64,000 nt of DNA from Winogradskyella vincentii (GCF_020166345.1 NZ_JAIUJS010000004.1:1-64000), one strand, 5' to 3'; positions 16,692 to 25,300 are shown, numbered from the stretch's first letter. Notes: generated from the letters alone by a model not told the origin. A program made the numbers and translations.

Positions 16692-17291
16692 ATGAAAAAT
16701 TTGAAAAAAGCAGTATTCCTATCTGCATTATTAGCTTTTATTGGTTTATCAGTTAATGCACAAAACGGTAGTGCATTTGGGCTTAAAGGTGGCCTTAATT
16801 ACAGTGCTAATGGCGATTATTTTGAGTCTATTGGTGAAAATGCAAAGAATCCTGACAGAAATGTTGGATATCACCTTGGTATTTTCGGGAAATTAGGTAA
16901 TGATCTTTATTTTAGACCAGAGCTGGTATATACAGCTACTAAAAGTGATTATGATAGTAGTGAATTTTCTATCAAAAAATTAGATGCTCCATTACTTGTT
17001 GGTATTAAAGTACTAGGGCCATTGAGTGTTTTTGCAGGACCCTCATTGCAATATATTTTAGACACTGAATTTGACGGCATCAATATTGACGATGTTGAAG
17101 ATGATTTTACTGTAGGATTAAACTTTGGAATTGGGTTTAATTTAAATAAAATTGGTATTGATCTGCGTTATGAAAGAGGGTTCAATAACAATGAAGCAGA
17201 TTTTATTGATGACAATCTTGGAAATGGAATTGTAAGTAGAATTGACACTAGACCAGATCAATTAATACTAAGTTTATCCATAGCTCTATAA
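16692..17291 (+). CDS. PorT-like outer-membrane beta-barrel protein
   Basis: A 199-residue protein with a cleavable signal peptide ending near SVNAQ, then GLKGGLNYSANGDY, typical of the PorT/OMP_b-brl_2 family of Bacteroidetes eight-stranded barrels. Alternating amphipathic strands and acidic loops follow (EFDGINIDDVEDDF), and the chain ends in the hydrophobic strand LILSLSIAL. It starts 54 bp after the transketolase operon and is followed by a strong hairpin. Specific role unknown. Confidence 0.85.
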   Translation: MKNLKKAVFLSALLAFIGLSVNAQNGSAFGLKGGLNYSANGDYFESIGENAKNPDRNVGYHLGIFGKLGNDLYFRPELVYTATKSDYDSSEFSIKKLDAPLLVGIKVLGPLSVFAGPSLQYILDTEFDGINIDDVEDDFTVGLNFGIGFNLNKIGIDLRYERGFNNNEADFIDDNLGNGIVSRIDTRPDQLILSLSIAL

Positions 17292-17313
17292 GAAGGAACA
17301 ATAATAAAAAAAG

Positions 17314-17345
17314 AAAAGCCACTCATAATGGAGTGGCTTTTTTAT
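17314..17345. terminator. Bidirectional Rho-independent terminator
   Basis: AAAAGCCACTC (17314-17324) pairs with GAGTGGCTTTT (17331-17341) around a 6-nt loop and is followed by a T-run. It sits between convergent genes and has an A-tract on the other side, so it can serve both. Confidence 0.88.
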
Positions 17346-17366
17346 TTTGTCTTGTTTGAAACATTA

Positions 17367-18416
17367 TCATTCGTCTTCGTCTTCATTGTAATTAGTAGTA
17401 ACCTCTGCATCCAAATGATCAAAAACTCCATTATTATTTGTGTCTACTAAAGTAACTGTTTCTAATGTTATTACACCATCTTCTTCTTCTCTACTTAATT
17501 CATATTCATTTTCTCCTAATTCCGGTTCCATATCTCCCATGTTAGTATCTATAACATAAGTAGTAGGCAATAATTCATTTATCGTAAACACTCCATCTGC
17601 ATCATCATCTAAATCAATATAATCTGGTGCAGCATCGTCATCCGTGTTATCATCAAAAGGATCTAGGCTACCATCATAATCTTCAATATATGAAGGAATA
17701 CCATCTCCATCATGATCATTTACTTCAGTTTGTAATAATTCAAATTTGAATATTAAGTTAGAGTATGTTGGAATACCTGTTCTTGGGAATGAAAAATACC
17801 CAAGGCCAGATGGAATAAACATCATACCCATACCGTAATTATCATAACTTACAATATTGTCATTGCCAATTGTAAAGCTTGTAGACGTATTAAATTCTGG
17901 CATAATTCTTTGCCACCCTGTTATAGCTCCTGTACCAAAAGCAATACCATATAAATCTAAATCTATTGGTGTACTTACTTGATCAAAAGTATTTCCACCA
18001 TCAACTAAGTATCCCTCATATCTTACTCTAACCTTATCTGTGAATTCTGGAGAATCTCCACCACCTTGATTTAAGGTGAGATAGTAATATTCATATTCAA
18101 CATCAACGTATGTTGTAGTCTTTATAACAACATCCTGTATTAATAATTTGTGACCAGCTGGCACATCTTCACCATCGAGCAACTCGGTAATTACAATTTC
18201 TTCAATCGTATGATTGGTACCCGTTTCAAAAAATTCTGAGTTATAATAATGAGAGCTTAAATAATTCAAAAGAGAATCTCTATCCTTGGCTTGTTGTTCT
18301 GTTCTATCTTCTTCAATAAATTCATTTTGAATAGGATCATCTTCTTCTTCACAGGCAACAAAAACCGAGACCATTGCGAATAAAAAAAGGACTAATTTCA
18401 GAGATTTAAATTTCAT
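17367..18416 (-). CDS. FKBP-type peptidyl-prolyl isomerase lipoprotein with thrombospondin-3-like repeats
   Basis: A 349-residue lipoprotein: lipobox VFVAC with C22, acidic linker, then an FKBP domain (about 125-230; VRVRYEGYLVDGGNTFDQ, GAITGWQRIMPEF, FIPSGLGYF). The rest carries Asp-rich DxDxDG repeats of the thrombospondin type-3 kind: 234-246 (DHDGDGIPSYIED), 256-276 and 325-336 (DTNNNGVFDHLD). These suggest calcium binding and surface exposure. Gliding-motility PPIases (GldI) are also FKBP lipoproteins, but the repeats set this protein apart. The FKBP active site looks incompletely conserved, so catalysis is uncertain. Ends in EDEDE. Confidence 0.85.
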   Translation of the reverse strand: MKFKSLKLVLFLFAMVSVFVACEEEDDPIQNEFIEEDRTEQQAKDRDSLLNYLSSHYYNSEFFETGTNHTIEEIVITELLDGEDVPAGHKLLIQDVVIKTTTYVDVEYEYYYLTLNQGGGDSPEFTDKVRVRYEGYLVDGGNTFDQVSTPIDLDLYGIAFGTGAITGWQRIMPEFNTSTSFTIGNDNIVSYDNYGMGMMFIPSGLGYFSFPRTGIPTYSNLIFKFELLQTEVNDHDGDGIPSYIEDYDGSLDPFDDNTDDDAAPDYIDLDDDADGVFTINELLPTTYVIDTNMGDMEPELGENEYELSREEEDGVITLETVTLVDTNNNGVFDHLDAEVTTNYNEDEDE

Positions 18417-18551
18417 AGAATTCTATTTATCTTGGTTTTGAAATACCACAAATCAAAACTAAGGTTCATAATTGCTTTATTAACTGGCGCAAGATACAAT
18501 ATTATAATATTTTTGCATCATAACATTAACGTTGTTTTTAGTTAAAAATAT

Positions 18552-18920
18552 ATGCGCATCGATAAATATTTATGGTCTGTCAGATATTACAAAACTCGTA
18601 GTATCGCTACTAAGGCTTGTAAAAAAGGACACGTTAAAGTAAATGGTAGCGTTGTGAAACCTTCAAGAGAAGTCTACGCAACGGATAAAATTGAATTACG
18701 TAAAGACCAAGTTAATTATCAATTAATTGTAAATGATTTGCCTCCAAATAGAGTTGGTGCCAAACTGGTGGATATTTACAGAACTGATACTACGCCTAAA
18801 GAAGCATTTGAAGCTAAGGAAATGCTAAAGTACAGCAAGGATTACTACAGAAAAAAAGGTACTGGACGTCCTACCAAAAAAGATAGACGAGACATTGATG
18901 ATTTTTATGAAAGCGAATAA
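18552..18920 (+). CDS. S4-domain RNA-binding protein (Hsp15-like)
   Basis: A 122-residue protein beginning MRIDKYLWSVRYYKTRSIATKACKKG..., the S4 RNA-binding fold as in Hsp15/HslR, which recycles stalled 50S subunits carrying nascent chains. The domain covers about residues 1-60; the tail (YYRKKGTGRPTKKDRRDID) is basic. The following methyltransferase gene overlaps it out of frame. A -7-like TATTTTTG lies at 18508-18515. Confidence 0.87.
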   Translation: MRIDKYLWSVRYYKTRSIATKACKKGHVKVNGSVVKPSREVYATDKIELRKDQVNYQLIVNDLPPNRVGAKLVDIYRTDTTPKEAFEAKEMLKYSKDYYRKKGTGRPTKKDRRDIDDFYESE

Positions 18921-19512
18921 TTTAGACAAACAATACTGGGAGAATAGATATAAGGAAAATCAGACCGGTTGGAATATTGGTTACATCTCCACACCTATTA
19001 AAGCATACATTGATCAACTAAACGATAAATCTTTAAATATATTAATACCAGGTGCTGGTAATAGCTATGAAGCAGAATATTTATGGCGGAATGGATTTAA
19101 CAATTTATTTGTTCTCGATATTGCCAAGCAACCACTTCTTAATTTAAAGAAAAGAATACCAGAATTTCCAGATAATCAATTATTACACAATGATTTTTTT
19201 AAGTTGAGTGATTCTTATGATTTAATTATTGAACAAACATTTTTCTGTGCGCTTCATCCTAGCTTAAGGGAAGCTTATGTAAAATCGATTTATAGTCTTC
19301 TAAGACCAAAAGGGAAATTATCCGGATTACTTTTTGATTTTGAATTAACCGATTCTGGTCCTCCCTTTGGTGGCAGTAAAACAGAATATTTTAAATTGTT
19401 TAATAACCATTTTAACATTAGAACCTTGGAACCATCAATTAATTCCATAAAAGAAAGGCAGGGTAAAGAACTGTTTTTTATCTTTGAAAAAAAAGCCAAT
19501 GCCGTTAGTTAA
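18907..19512 (+). CDS. SAM-dependent methyltransferase of the TPMT family
   Basis: About 201 residues from ATG 18907 (MKANNLDKQYWENRY); TTG 18895 and ATG 18898 are also in frame. The pattern QYWENRYKENQTGWNIG, then LNILIPGAGNSYEAEYL (SAM-binding glycine loop), LFVLDIA, and EQTFFCALHPSLREAYV matches thiol/thiopurine S-methyltransferase-type (class I) enzymes found in Bacteroidetes. Methyl acceptor unknown. Its start overlaps the S4 gene by 14 bp and its end overlaps the next gene, so the three are translationally linked. Confidence 0.87.
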   Translation: MKANNLDKQYWENRYKENQTGWNIGYISTPIKAYIDQLNDKSLNILIPGAGNSYEAEYLWRNGFNNLFVLDIAKQPLLNLKKRIPEFPDNQLLHNDFFKLSDSYDLIIEQTFFCALHPSLREAYVKSIYSLLRPKGKLSGLLFDFELTDSGPPFGGSKTEYFKLFNNHFNIRTLEPSINSIKERQGKELFFIFEKKANAVS

Positions 19513-20002
19513 AAATACCATATTAACTCATAAAGAGATTGAGCATAAAATTAAAAGGATTGCCTATCAGATTTATGAAAGTAATGCAAACGAATCTGAA
19601 CTAATTATTGCAGGAGTTGAAAGTAATGGGTATTTATTAGCAAGAAAAATTAAAACCCAATTAGACAAAATATCTGATATTAAATCAATTCTTTGTAAAG
19701 TTACTATTGATAAGTCAAATCCATTAAACCCAATAAATACTTCATTGGTACCTAAAGACTACACAAACAAATCGATTGTGTTAATTGATGATGTTTTAAA
19801 TTCAGGTAGCACTTTAATTTATGGTATTAAACATTTCTTAGATGTCCCTTTAAAACAATTTAAAACTGCAGTTTTAGTTAATAGAAATCATAAAAAATTT
19901 CCAGTAAAGGCAGATTTTAAAGGTATATCTCTTTCAACTTCATTATTTGAACACGTGCATGTAAATCTCAACAAAAAGCCATACGAGGCTTACTTAGATT
20001 AA
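19499..20002 (+). CDS. PRPP-binding phosphoribosyltransferase (PyrR/HPRT-like)
   Basis: A 167-residue type I phosphoribosyltransferase from the ATG at 19499. The PRPP loop reads SIVLIDDVLNSGSTL (about 92-106) with the two acidic residues and the glycine-threonine turn, preceded by AGVESNGYLLA. Bacteroidetes annotate such proteins as PyrR or phosphoribosyltransferase; no pyr genes are adjacent, so the base substrate is open. It overlaps the methyltransferase gene by 14 bp and runs 9 bp into the convergent shikimate kinase gene. Confidence 0.85.
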   Translation: MPLVKNTILTHKEIEHKIKRIAYQIYESNANESELIIAGVESNGYLLARKIKTQLDKISDIKSILCKVTIDKSNPLNPINTSLVPKDYTNKSIVLIDDVLNSGSTLIYGIKHFLDVPLKQFKTAVLVNRNHKKFPVKADFKGISLSTSLFEHVHVNLNKKPYEAYLD

Positions 20003-20515
20003 GGCAAGTAATATTGATTCTATAATATCTTTAACTGATTTTTCTTCTGCTTCAACAGTATAATTAGCCTTAGAGTAATATTGAACACGTTCAAATAAGT
20101 GTTTACCCACAAATTCTTGAAGTTCTTCTAAATTCTCTAAATGGCTAACTAAAGGCCTATTATCCTTTTCGCTAAATAACCTTTTACTTAAATAAGGAAT
20201 TGATAATTTAAGATAGAACGAAATTACATTTTCATCATTTTCAATTAATTCAATGTTATTGGCATAACATGGTGTACCACCACCTAAAGCAAGAACAACA
20301 TTGTTTTCTTGAGATAAAATTTCTTTCAAGTATTGGCTTTCAATTTTTCTAAAGTAAATTTCTCCCTTATCACTAAATATATTAGCAATTGTTCTGTTTT
20401 CTTTTTTAATTATGTAATCATCCAAATCAATAAAATCATAGTCTAATACAGATGACAATTGTTTTCCAATTGTAGATTTACCAGAACCCATATATCCCAT
20501 TAAAACTATAATCAT
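19994..20515 (-). CDS. aroK: Shikimate kinase
   Basis: Phosphorylates shikimate in chorismate synthesis. A 173-residue P-loop kinase: Walker A GYMGSGKST (7-15), DYDFIDLDDYI shikimate-binding segment, and ALGGGTPCY, the conserved GGG motif. The lid region contains RPLVSH. The 3' end overlaps the phosphoribosyltransferase gene by 9 bp on the opposite strand, leaving no room for an intergenic terminator. Confidence 0.95.
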   Translation of the reverse strand: MIIVLMGYMGSGKSTIGKQLSSVLDYDFIDLDDYIIKKENRTIANIFSDKGEIYFRKIESQYLKEILSQENNVVLALGGGTPCYANNIELIENDENVISFYLKLSIPYLSKRLFSEKDNRPLVSHLENLEELQEFVGKHLFERVQYYSKANYTVEAEEKSVKDIIESILLALI

Positions 20516-20589
20516 TACACTTATAAATTGATAATTAAAAAGATAGAATTTTACTTAACAAAAAAACAAAAATTAAAGTTAAAAATGTA

Positions 20590-20619
20590 TTGTTTTATTA
20601 ATTAATCATTTTATATTTG
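20590..20619 (+). promoter_or_regulatory. Promoter of the tRNA-Lys gene
   Basis: TTG at 20590-20592, 19 bp, TATATTTG at 20612-20619. This full match to the Bacteroidetes promoter lies 25 bp before the mature tRNA 5' end. Confidence 0.75.
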
Positions 20620-20643
20620 CACCCTCGTAAGAGAAAAATTAAT

Positions 20644-20716
20644 GACCGGGTAGCTCAGTTGGTAGAGCATCTCCCTTTTAAGGAGAGGGTCCTGGGTTCG
20701 AGCCCCAGCCCGGTCA
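20644..20716 (+). tRNA. tRNA-Lys (anticodon TTT)
   Basis: A 73-nt cloverleaf: acceptor GACCGGG/CCCGGTC, D arm GCTC...GAGC, anticodon stem TCTCC/GGAGA around loop CTTTTAA with anticodon TTT at 20677-20679, and T loop GGTTCGAGCC. Discriminator is A and CCA is not encoded. A terminator hairpin follows immediately. Confidence 0.97.
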
Positions 20717-20719
20717 CAA

Positions 20720-20749
20720 AAGTTAAGCCTTAAGCTTAACTTTTTTTTT
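20720..20749 (+). terminator. Rho-independent terminator after tRNA-Lys
   Basis: AAGTTAAGC (20720-20728) pairs perfectly with GCTTAACTT (20734-20742) around a 5-nt loop, followed by a run of eight to nine T. It separates the two tRNA genes into distinct transcripts, unless read-through feeds tRNA-Leu. Confidence 0.85.
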
Positions 20750-20769
20750 ATATTTACTTTACATTATTT

Positions 20770-20855
20770 GCGCACGTGGCGGAATTGGTAGACGCGCTGG
20801 CTTGAGGGGCCAGTGACCGTTTTAGGTCGTGGAAGTTCGAGTCTTCTCGTGCGCA
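20770..20855 (+). tRNA. tRNA-Leu (anticodon GAG)
   Basis: An 86-nt class II tRNA: acceptor GCGCACG/CGTGCGC, anticodon stem CTGGC/GCCAG around loop TTGAGGG with anticodon GAG at 20804-20806, a long variable arm (TGACCGTTTTAGGTCG), and T loop GTTCGAGTC. Discriminator A; CCA not encoded. Confidence 0.97.
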
Positions 20856-20976
20856 CTTCTTTAAAATCCTTATTTACTTTTACACTTTATCTACTAAAAG
20901 CCTTAATTTCTTAGAGCTGTTATCATTTTTTTACTTAATTTTTGTTAATTCTCACTCACGGTAAGACTTATTAATG

Positions 20977-20984
20977 TATTTTTG
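20977..20984 (+). promoter_or_regulatory. -7 promoter element of the carotenoid regulator operon
   Basis: TATTTTTG fits TAnnTTTG, 22 nt before the ATG at 21006. No TTG is found at 19-21 bp upstream (the nearest TTTG, at 20941, is 32 bp away), which is compatible with a promoter that needs activation or is controlled by a repressor. Confidence 0.4.
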
Positions 20985-21005
20985 TTTAAACATTTTTAAT
21001 AAAAA

Positions 21006-21908
21006 ATGAACAATATTAAAAATAGATTTAGTATTAAAGATCTTGAAAATCTTACTGGTATTAAGGCGCATACCATTAGGATATGGGAAAAACGGTATAA
21101 TCTACTTAAGCCCAAACGTACTGAAACAAATATTAGATATTACGATTTAGCAAGTTTTCAAAAACTGTTAAACGTCAGTTATTTGAATAATAATGGATAC
21201 AAAATATCTAAAATTGCCACGATAGAAGAACATAAGATTCCTCTTTTAGTTAGGGAAATTGCATCTCAAAGCAATATGGAGAGTCATGCAATTAATTCTT
21301 TTAAATTATCAATGTTAAATTTTGATCAGACCCTATTTTATAATACTTATGAGTCTTTATTAAAAGAAAAGGCATTCGACGAAATTTTTTATGAAATTTT
21401 CATACCCTTATTAACAGAGATAGGATTACTCTGGCAAACAGACACCATCACACCTGCTCATGAGCATTTCTTAACATCATTGCTACGTCAAAAAATATTG
21501 ATTAATACTGAAAAGGTACAATCTCAACAAATAAATGATTCTAAAAAGGCATTTGTACTTTATTTACCTGAAAACGAAATCCATGAACTAGGATTGATGT
21601 TTATTAATCATGAGTTGGTAAACAGAGGTTATCAATCTATCTTTTTAGGTTTTAGTGTTCCAATGGATAGTTTATTGGACCTTCAGAATTATTACGAAGA
21701 AATAATTTACATCTCATATTTCACGGTAAAACCAGAAAAAGCAGATATAAAAAAATATATAAAGGATTTTGAAAAACTTCTAATTAATAATGGAAGTAAT
21801 ACAAAACTTTGGATTTTAGGTCAAATGCTTAACGCCTTAGATTTGGAAAACCTTCCAGAAGGCGTTACAGCATTTAAGAGTATTAAATCATTAACAGACA
21901 ATCTTTAA
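21006..21908 (+). CDS. MerR-family regulator with B12-binding domain, CarH-like
   Basis: A 300-residue regulator: N-terminal MerR winged helix (about 7-75; FSIKDLENLTGIKAHTIRIWEKRY), a four-helix bundle, and a C-terminal cobalamin-binding Rossmann domain (about 180-300). Both motifs that define B12 photoreceptors of the CarH type are intact: W143-x9-E153-H154 in the bundle and E191-x-H193-x-x-G196 (EIHELG), where the His is the lower cobalt ligand. It is followed 8 bp later by crtI, then crtB and crtZ. In Myxococcus and Thermus, CarH represses carotenoid genes in the dark and light breaks the AdoB12-bound tetramer. The same role here is a strong inference, not shown. Confidence 0.88.
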   Translation: MNNIKNRFSIKDLENLTGIKAHTIRIWEKRYNLLKPKRTETNIRYYDLASFQKLLNVSYLNNNGYKISKIATIEEHKIPLLVREIASQSNMESHAINSFKLSMLNFDQTLFYNTYESLLKEKAFDEIFYEIFIPLLTEIGLLWQTDTITPAHEHFLTSLLRQKILINTEKVQSQQINDSKKAFVLYLPENEIHELGLMFINHELVNRGYQSIFLGFSVPMDSLLDLQNYYEEIIYISYFTVKPEKADIKKYIKDFEKLLINNGSNTKLWILGQMLNALDLENLPEGVTAFKSIKSLTDNL

Positions 21909-21915
21909 ACAATAA

Positions 21916-23376
21916 ATGGGTAAGACAATTTCAATTATTGGTTCTGGTTTCTCGGCTCTATCTGCATCATGCTATTTAGCGCAAGCAGGACATGATGTGT
22001 CTATTTATGAAAAAAATGGTACCGTTGGAGGAAGAGCAAGACAATTAGAGAAAGATGGATTTGTTTTTGATATCGGTCCAAGTTGGTATTGGATGCCTGA
22101 TATTTTTGAGAAATTCTTCAATGATTTCGGAAAATCCACTAGTGACTACTATCAACTCGATAAATTGAGCCCGGCTTATAAAATTTTCTTTTCAGATGAA
22201 GTAATAACTATTGGTGACCATATGGATCAAATTTGTGAGGAATTTGAGCGTATAGAATCTGGTAGCTCTAAACCCTTAAGGAAATTTATTTCACAAGCAC
22301 AAGAGCATTATGATATCGCCATAAATAAAGTTGTTCTAAAACCTGGCATCTCGCCATTTGAGCTTGTTACAAAAGAAACAGTGACTCGTGTAGATCGTTT
22401 TTTCAAAACAATAAGCTCAGAGGTTCGTAAGAATTTCAAAAATCCTAAACTCATTTCAACACTTGAATTTCCTGTACTATTTTTAGGAGCAAAACCAAGT
22501 CAGACACCATCATTCTACAGTTTTATGAATTTTGCTGATTTTGGTCTTGGTACTTGGCATCCTAAAGGTGGAATGTATGAAATCATAAAGGCTATGAAAG
22601 CACTCGCCGAAAGTTTAGGTGTCAGAATAAATACGGATTGCAATGTTGAAATGATAAATGTTGAAAACGGCAAAGCTTCTGGTATTATAGCTAATGGCGA
22701 AAATATTAAATCTGACGTAGTATTAAGCGGTGCAGATTATCATCATTCAGAAACATTATTAGATCAAAAATATAGACAGTATAGTGAGGCTTACTGGGAA
22801 AAACGAACATTTGCGCCTTCTTCGCTTCTCTTCTATGTTGGATTTGATAAAAAGCTTAAAGATATTGAGCATCATAATCTATTCTTTGATACTAATTTTG
22901 AAACACATGCCGAGAATATATATGATGACCCTCAATGGCCAGAAAACCCACTGTTTTATGTCAATTTCCCATCGGTAACTGATAAAACTATGGCACCCGA
23001 TGGATGTGAAACTGGTTTTTTCTTAATTCCAATAGCACCTGGATTAGAAGATACACCTGAATTAAGGGAACAGTATTTCGACATCATTATAAGTCGTTTT
23101 GAAAATCTAACAAACCAAAAGGTTCAGAGTAACATACTATTTAAAGAATCATTCTGTGTTAATGATTTTGTAAGCGAATACAACTCATATAAGGGCAATG
23201 CCTACGGTATGGCTAATACATTGATGCAAACCGCCTTTTTAAGACCAAAATTAAAGAGTAAAAAAGTTGATAGCCTGTACTTTACAGGACAATTAACAGT
23301 ACCTGGACCAGGCGTGCCACCATCACTTATATCAGGTAAGCTAGTAGCAGAATTAATAAATAAAAAAGAAAAATAA
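21916..23376 (+). CDS. crtI: Phytoene desaturase
   Basis: A 486-residue FAD-dependent CrtI-type desaturase converting phytoene to lycopene. Dinucleotide-binding N-terminus IGSGFSALSASCYLAQAGH with E-K-N-G-T-V-GGRAR, substrate-domain DIGPSWYWMPDIFEKFF, and the C-terminal bacterial desaturase signature YFTGQLTVPGPGVPPSLISGK. It starts 8 bp after the regulator gene and is followed by crtB (50 bp). A second, divergent homologue at 36509-37984 is better read as CrtD, so this copy is the likely main desaturase because it travels with crtB. Confidence 0.93.
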   Translation: MGKTISIIGSGFSALSASCYLAQAGHDVSIYEKNGTVGGRARQLEKDGFVFDIGPSWYWMPDIFEKFFNDFGKSTSDYYQLDKLSPAYKIFFSDEVITIGDHMDQICEEFERIESGSSKPLRKFISQAQEHYDIAINKVVLKPGISPFELVTKETVTRVDRFFKTISSEVRKNFKNPKLISTLEFPVLFLGAKPSQTPSFYSFMNFADFGLGTWHPKGGMYEIIKAMKALAESLGVRINTDCNVEMINVENGKASGIIANGENIKSDVVLSGADYHHSETLLDQKYRQYSEAYWEKRTFAPSSLLFYVGFDKKLKDIEHHNLFFDTNFETHAENIYDDPQWPENPLFYVNFPSVTDKTMAPDGCETGFFLIPIAPGLEDTPELREQYFDIIISRFENLTNQKVQSNILFKESFCVNDFVSEYNSYKGNAYGMANTLMQTAFLRPKLKSKKVDSLYFTGQLTVPGPGVPPSLISGKLVAELINKKEK

Positions 23377-23425
23377 TCCAATATTCAAAAAGGATTTTAT
23401 AACTTAATCAGCACAAACGAAAATC

Positions 23426-24265
23426 ATGAAATCAATTTTTGACAATGTATCCAAGGAATGCAGTAAAATGGTGACCAACGCCTATAGTACTTCATTCTCA
23501 ATGGCTACGAAAATGTTATCTGACAGTATTAGGCAAGACATCTATAATATTTATGGATTTGTACGTTTTGCTGACGAAATCGTTGATACGTTTCATGATT
23601 ATAATAAAGAAAAGTTATTCAAAAGGTTTGCTCAAGATTTGGAAAACGCTCTTACAGACAAAATAAGCCTTAATCCAATTTTAAATTCGTTTCAAGAGAC
23701 ATATCACAAATACAACATTGACAAACATTTGGTAGATGCATTTATGCACAGTATGGAACTAGATCTCCATAAAAAAGATTATCTAACAGAACAAGAGTAT
23801 CGAGATTATATTTATGGATCAGCTGATGTCGTTGGTTTGATGTGCTTAAAGGTTTTTGTTAAAGGAGATAATGAGAAATACAATAGTTTAAAAGATTCTG
23901 CAATGAGCTTGGGATCTGCATTCCAAAAGGTTAATTTTTTGAGAGACCTTAAAGCAGATTTTGAAGATTTAAGCAGAACCTATTTCCCAAATACAGATCT
24001 AAATCAATTAGACGAAAAATCTAAGCAAGCCATAATTGATGATATTGAAAATGATTTTTCCAAAGGTTTACAAGGCATAAAACGTTTACCATTAGAAGCT
24101 AGATTTGGTGTGTTTATGGCTTACAGATATTACAATAAACTACTACAGAAATTGAAAAAGACTCCAGCACTAGAAATAAAGTCGACTAGAATTAGAGTAC
24201 CAAACTATAAAAAGATTGAATTACTTACTCGTAGTTACGTAAAATATCAATTAAATTTGCTTTAA
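23426..24265 (+). CDS. crtB: Phytoene synthase
   Basis: Joins two geranylgeranyl diphosphates head to head into phytoene. A 279-residue trans-isoprenyl diphosphate synthase-type protein with both Asp-rich motifs: D50-EIV-D54 (FADEIVDTF) and D174-LKA-D178 (FLRDLKADFEDLSRTYF), plus YGSADVVGLMCLKVF. Typical size is about 280-300 residues. Second enzyme gene of carotenoid cluster 1. No GGPP synthase gene is in the window, so the substrate must come from elsewhere. Confidence 0.95.
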   Translation: MKSIFDNVSKECSKMVTNAYSTSFSMATKMLSDSIRQDIYNIYGFVRFADEIVDTFHDYNKEKLFKRFAQDLENALTDKISLNPILNSFQETYHKYNIDKHLVDAFMHSMELDLHKKDYLTEQEYRDYIYGSADVVGLMCLKVFVKGDNEKYNSLKDSAMSLGSAFQKVNFLRDLKADFEDLSRTYFPNTDLNQLDEKSKQAIIDDIENDFSKGLQGIKRLPLEARFGVFMAYRYYNKLLQKLKKTPALEIKSTRIRVPNYKKIELLTRSYVKYQLNLL

Positions 24266-24277
24266 AATTTAATCTAT

Positions 24278-24724
24278 ATGCAAGTTGTTTTCTGGATATT
24301 GATCTTTTTAGGGACGTTTTTTATAATGGAATTTAATGCATGGTTTACGCATAAATATATTATGCATGGCTTTTTATGGAGTTTGCATAAGGATCACCAT
24401 CATAAAGATCATGACAGTTGGTTTGAACGAAATGATGCCTTTTTTATATTTTATGCCGTTGTAAGTATGACTTGCTTTTATTTATGGAGCGTGGAAGAAT
24501 TATGGTATTGCCTACCAATTGGTGTTGGTATAATGGCCTATGGGTTAGCGTATTTCATTGTTCATGATATCTTTATACATCAACGATTTAAGTGGTTTCG
24601 AAATATTGATAATAAATATGCTAGAGGCGTTAGACGTGCACATAAAATTCATCACAAGCATCTAGGTAAAGAAGATGGCGAAAACTTTGGGATGCTAATT
24701 GTACCAAAAAAATATTTTAAATAA
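24278..24724 (+). CDS. crtZ: Beta-carotene hydroxylase (fatty acid hydroxylase superfamily)
   Basis: A 148-residue membrane di-iron hydroxylase. Histidine clusters are all present: HKYIMH (25-30), HKDHHHKDH (37-45), HDIFIH (96-101) and HKIHH (122-126), with hydrophobic segments between them. CrtZ adds 3-OH groups to beta-ionone rings. It starts 12 bp after crtB and closes the cluster. The ring substrate requires lycopene cyclase (34733-35872). Confidence 0.95.
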   Translation: MQVVFWILIFLGTFFIMEFNAWFTHKYIMHGFLWSLHKDHHHKDHDSWFERNDAFFIFYAVVSMTCFYLWSVEELWYCLPIGVGIMAYGLAYFIVHDIFIHQRFKWFRNIDNKYARGVRRAHKIHHKHLGKEDGENFGMLIVPKKYFK

Positions 24725-24727
24725 TAT

Positions 24728-25291
24728 TTATTCTTTGAGCAACTTATTTAGTTGTTCTTTTACTTTTTCACTATACCAATTAATCGCACCTTTTTCGTCA
24801 ACAACTATTTCGCCGTTTTTATCAATTATAAAAGTTCTTGGAATAGATCTGGTAACTAGTTCTTCAGGAATTTCATTTATAGGATTAAAAGCTTTAAAAG
24901 AATAACTGTTTTTATCCTTAAATTTCTCAACAGTAGTTAAATCATCATTGGTTATATACAAAAAAACAACTGACTCATTATACTTGTTATAGAGTTGATC
25001 TAAACTTTTCATTTCTGCAATGCACGGAGGACACCAAGTTGCCCAAAAGTTTATGAATACAACCTTTCCTTTTAAGTCTAATAGATTTAATTGATCTCCA
25101 CTATCTGAAATTAATCTCCAGTTTTGATAAGTAATCTTGCGTCTGTTCGCCTTTTCAATTAAAGTTGAATGATTTATAAAGCTCAATCCTTTATGCAAAA
25201 CAATTTGTATTGGTTGCCTTGTCTGAGGAATCAGTAATAGTGCAATTACAATAACGAATAAAATATTTCTCTTGGTTAGCTTGTTCTTCAT
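24728..25291 (-). CDS. TlpA/ResA-like membrane-anchored thioredoxin-family protein
   Basis: A 187-residue protein with an N-terminal anchor (ILFVIVIALLLIPQ, about 10-22) and a periplasmic redoxin domain (from about 60). The active site is W86-CPPC-90 in FWATWCPPCIAEM, followed by the cis-proline region VTRSIPRTFIIDKNGEI. Likely reduces or keeps reduced periplasmic thiols, as in cytochrome c maturation. It ends 3 bp from the convergent crtZ stop and follows the Crp gene on the same strand. Confidence 0.9.
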   Translation of the reverse strand: MKNKLTKRNILFVIVIALLLIPQTRQPIQIVLHKGLSFINHSTLIEKANRRKITYQNWRLISDSGDQLNLLDLKGKVVFINFWATWCPPCIAEMKSLDQLYNKYNESVVFLYITNDDLTTVEKFKDKNSYSFKAFNPINEIPEELVTRSIPRTFIIDKNGEIVVDEKGAINWYSEKVKEQLNKLLKE

Positions 25292-25300
25292 GCCTTAAAT

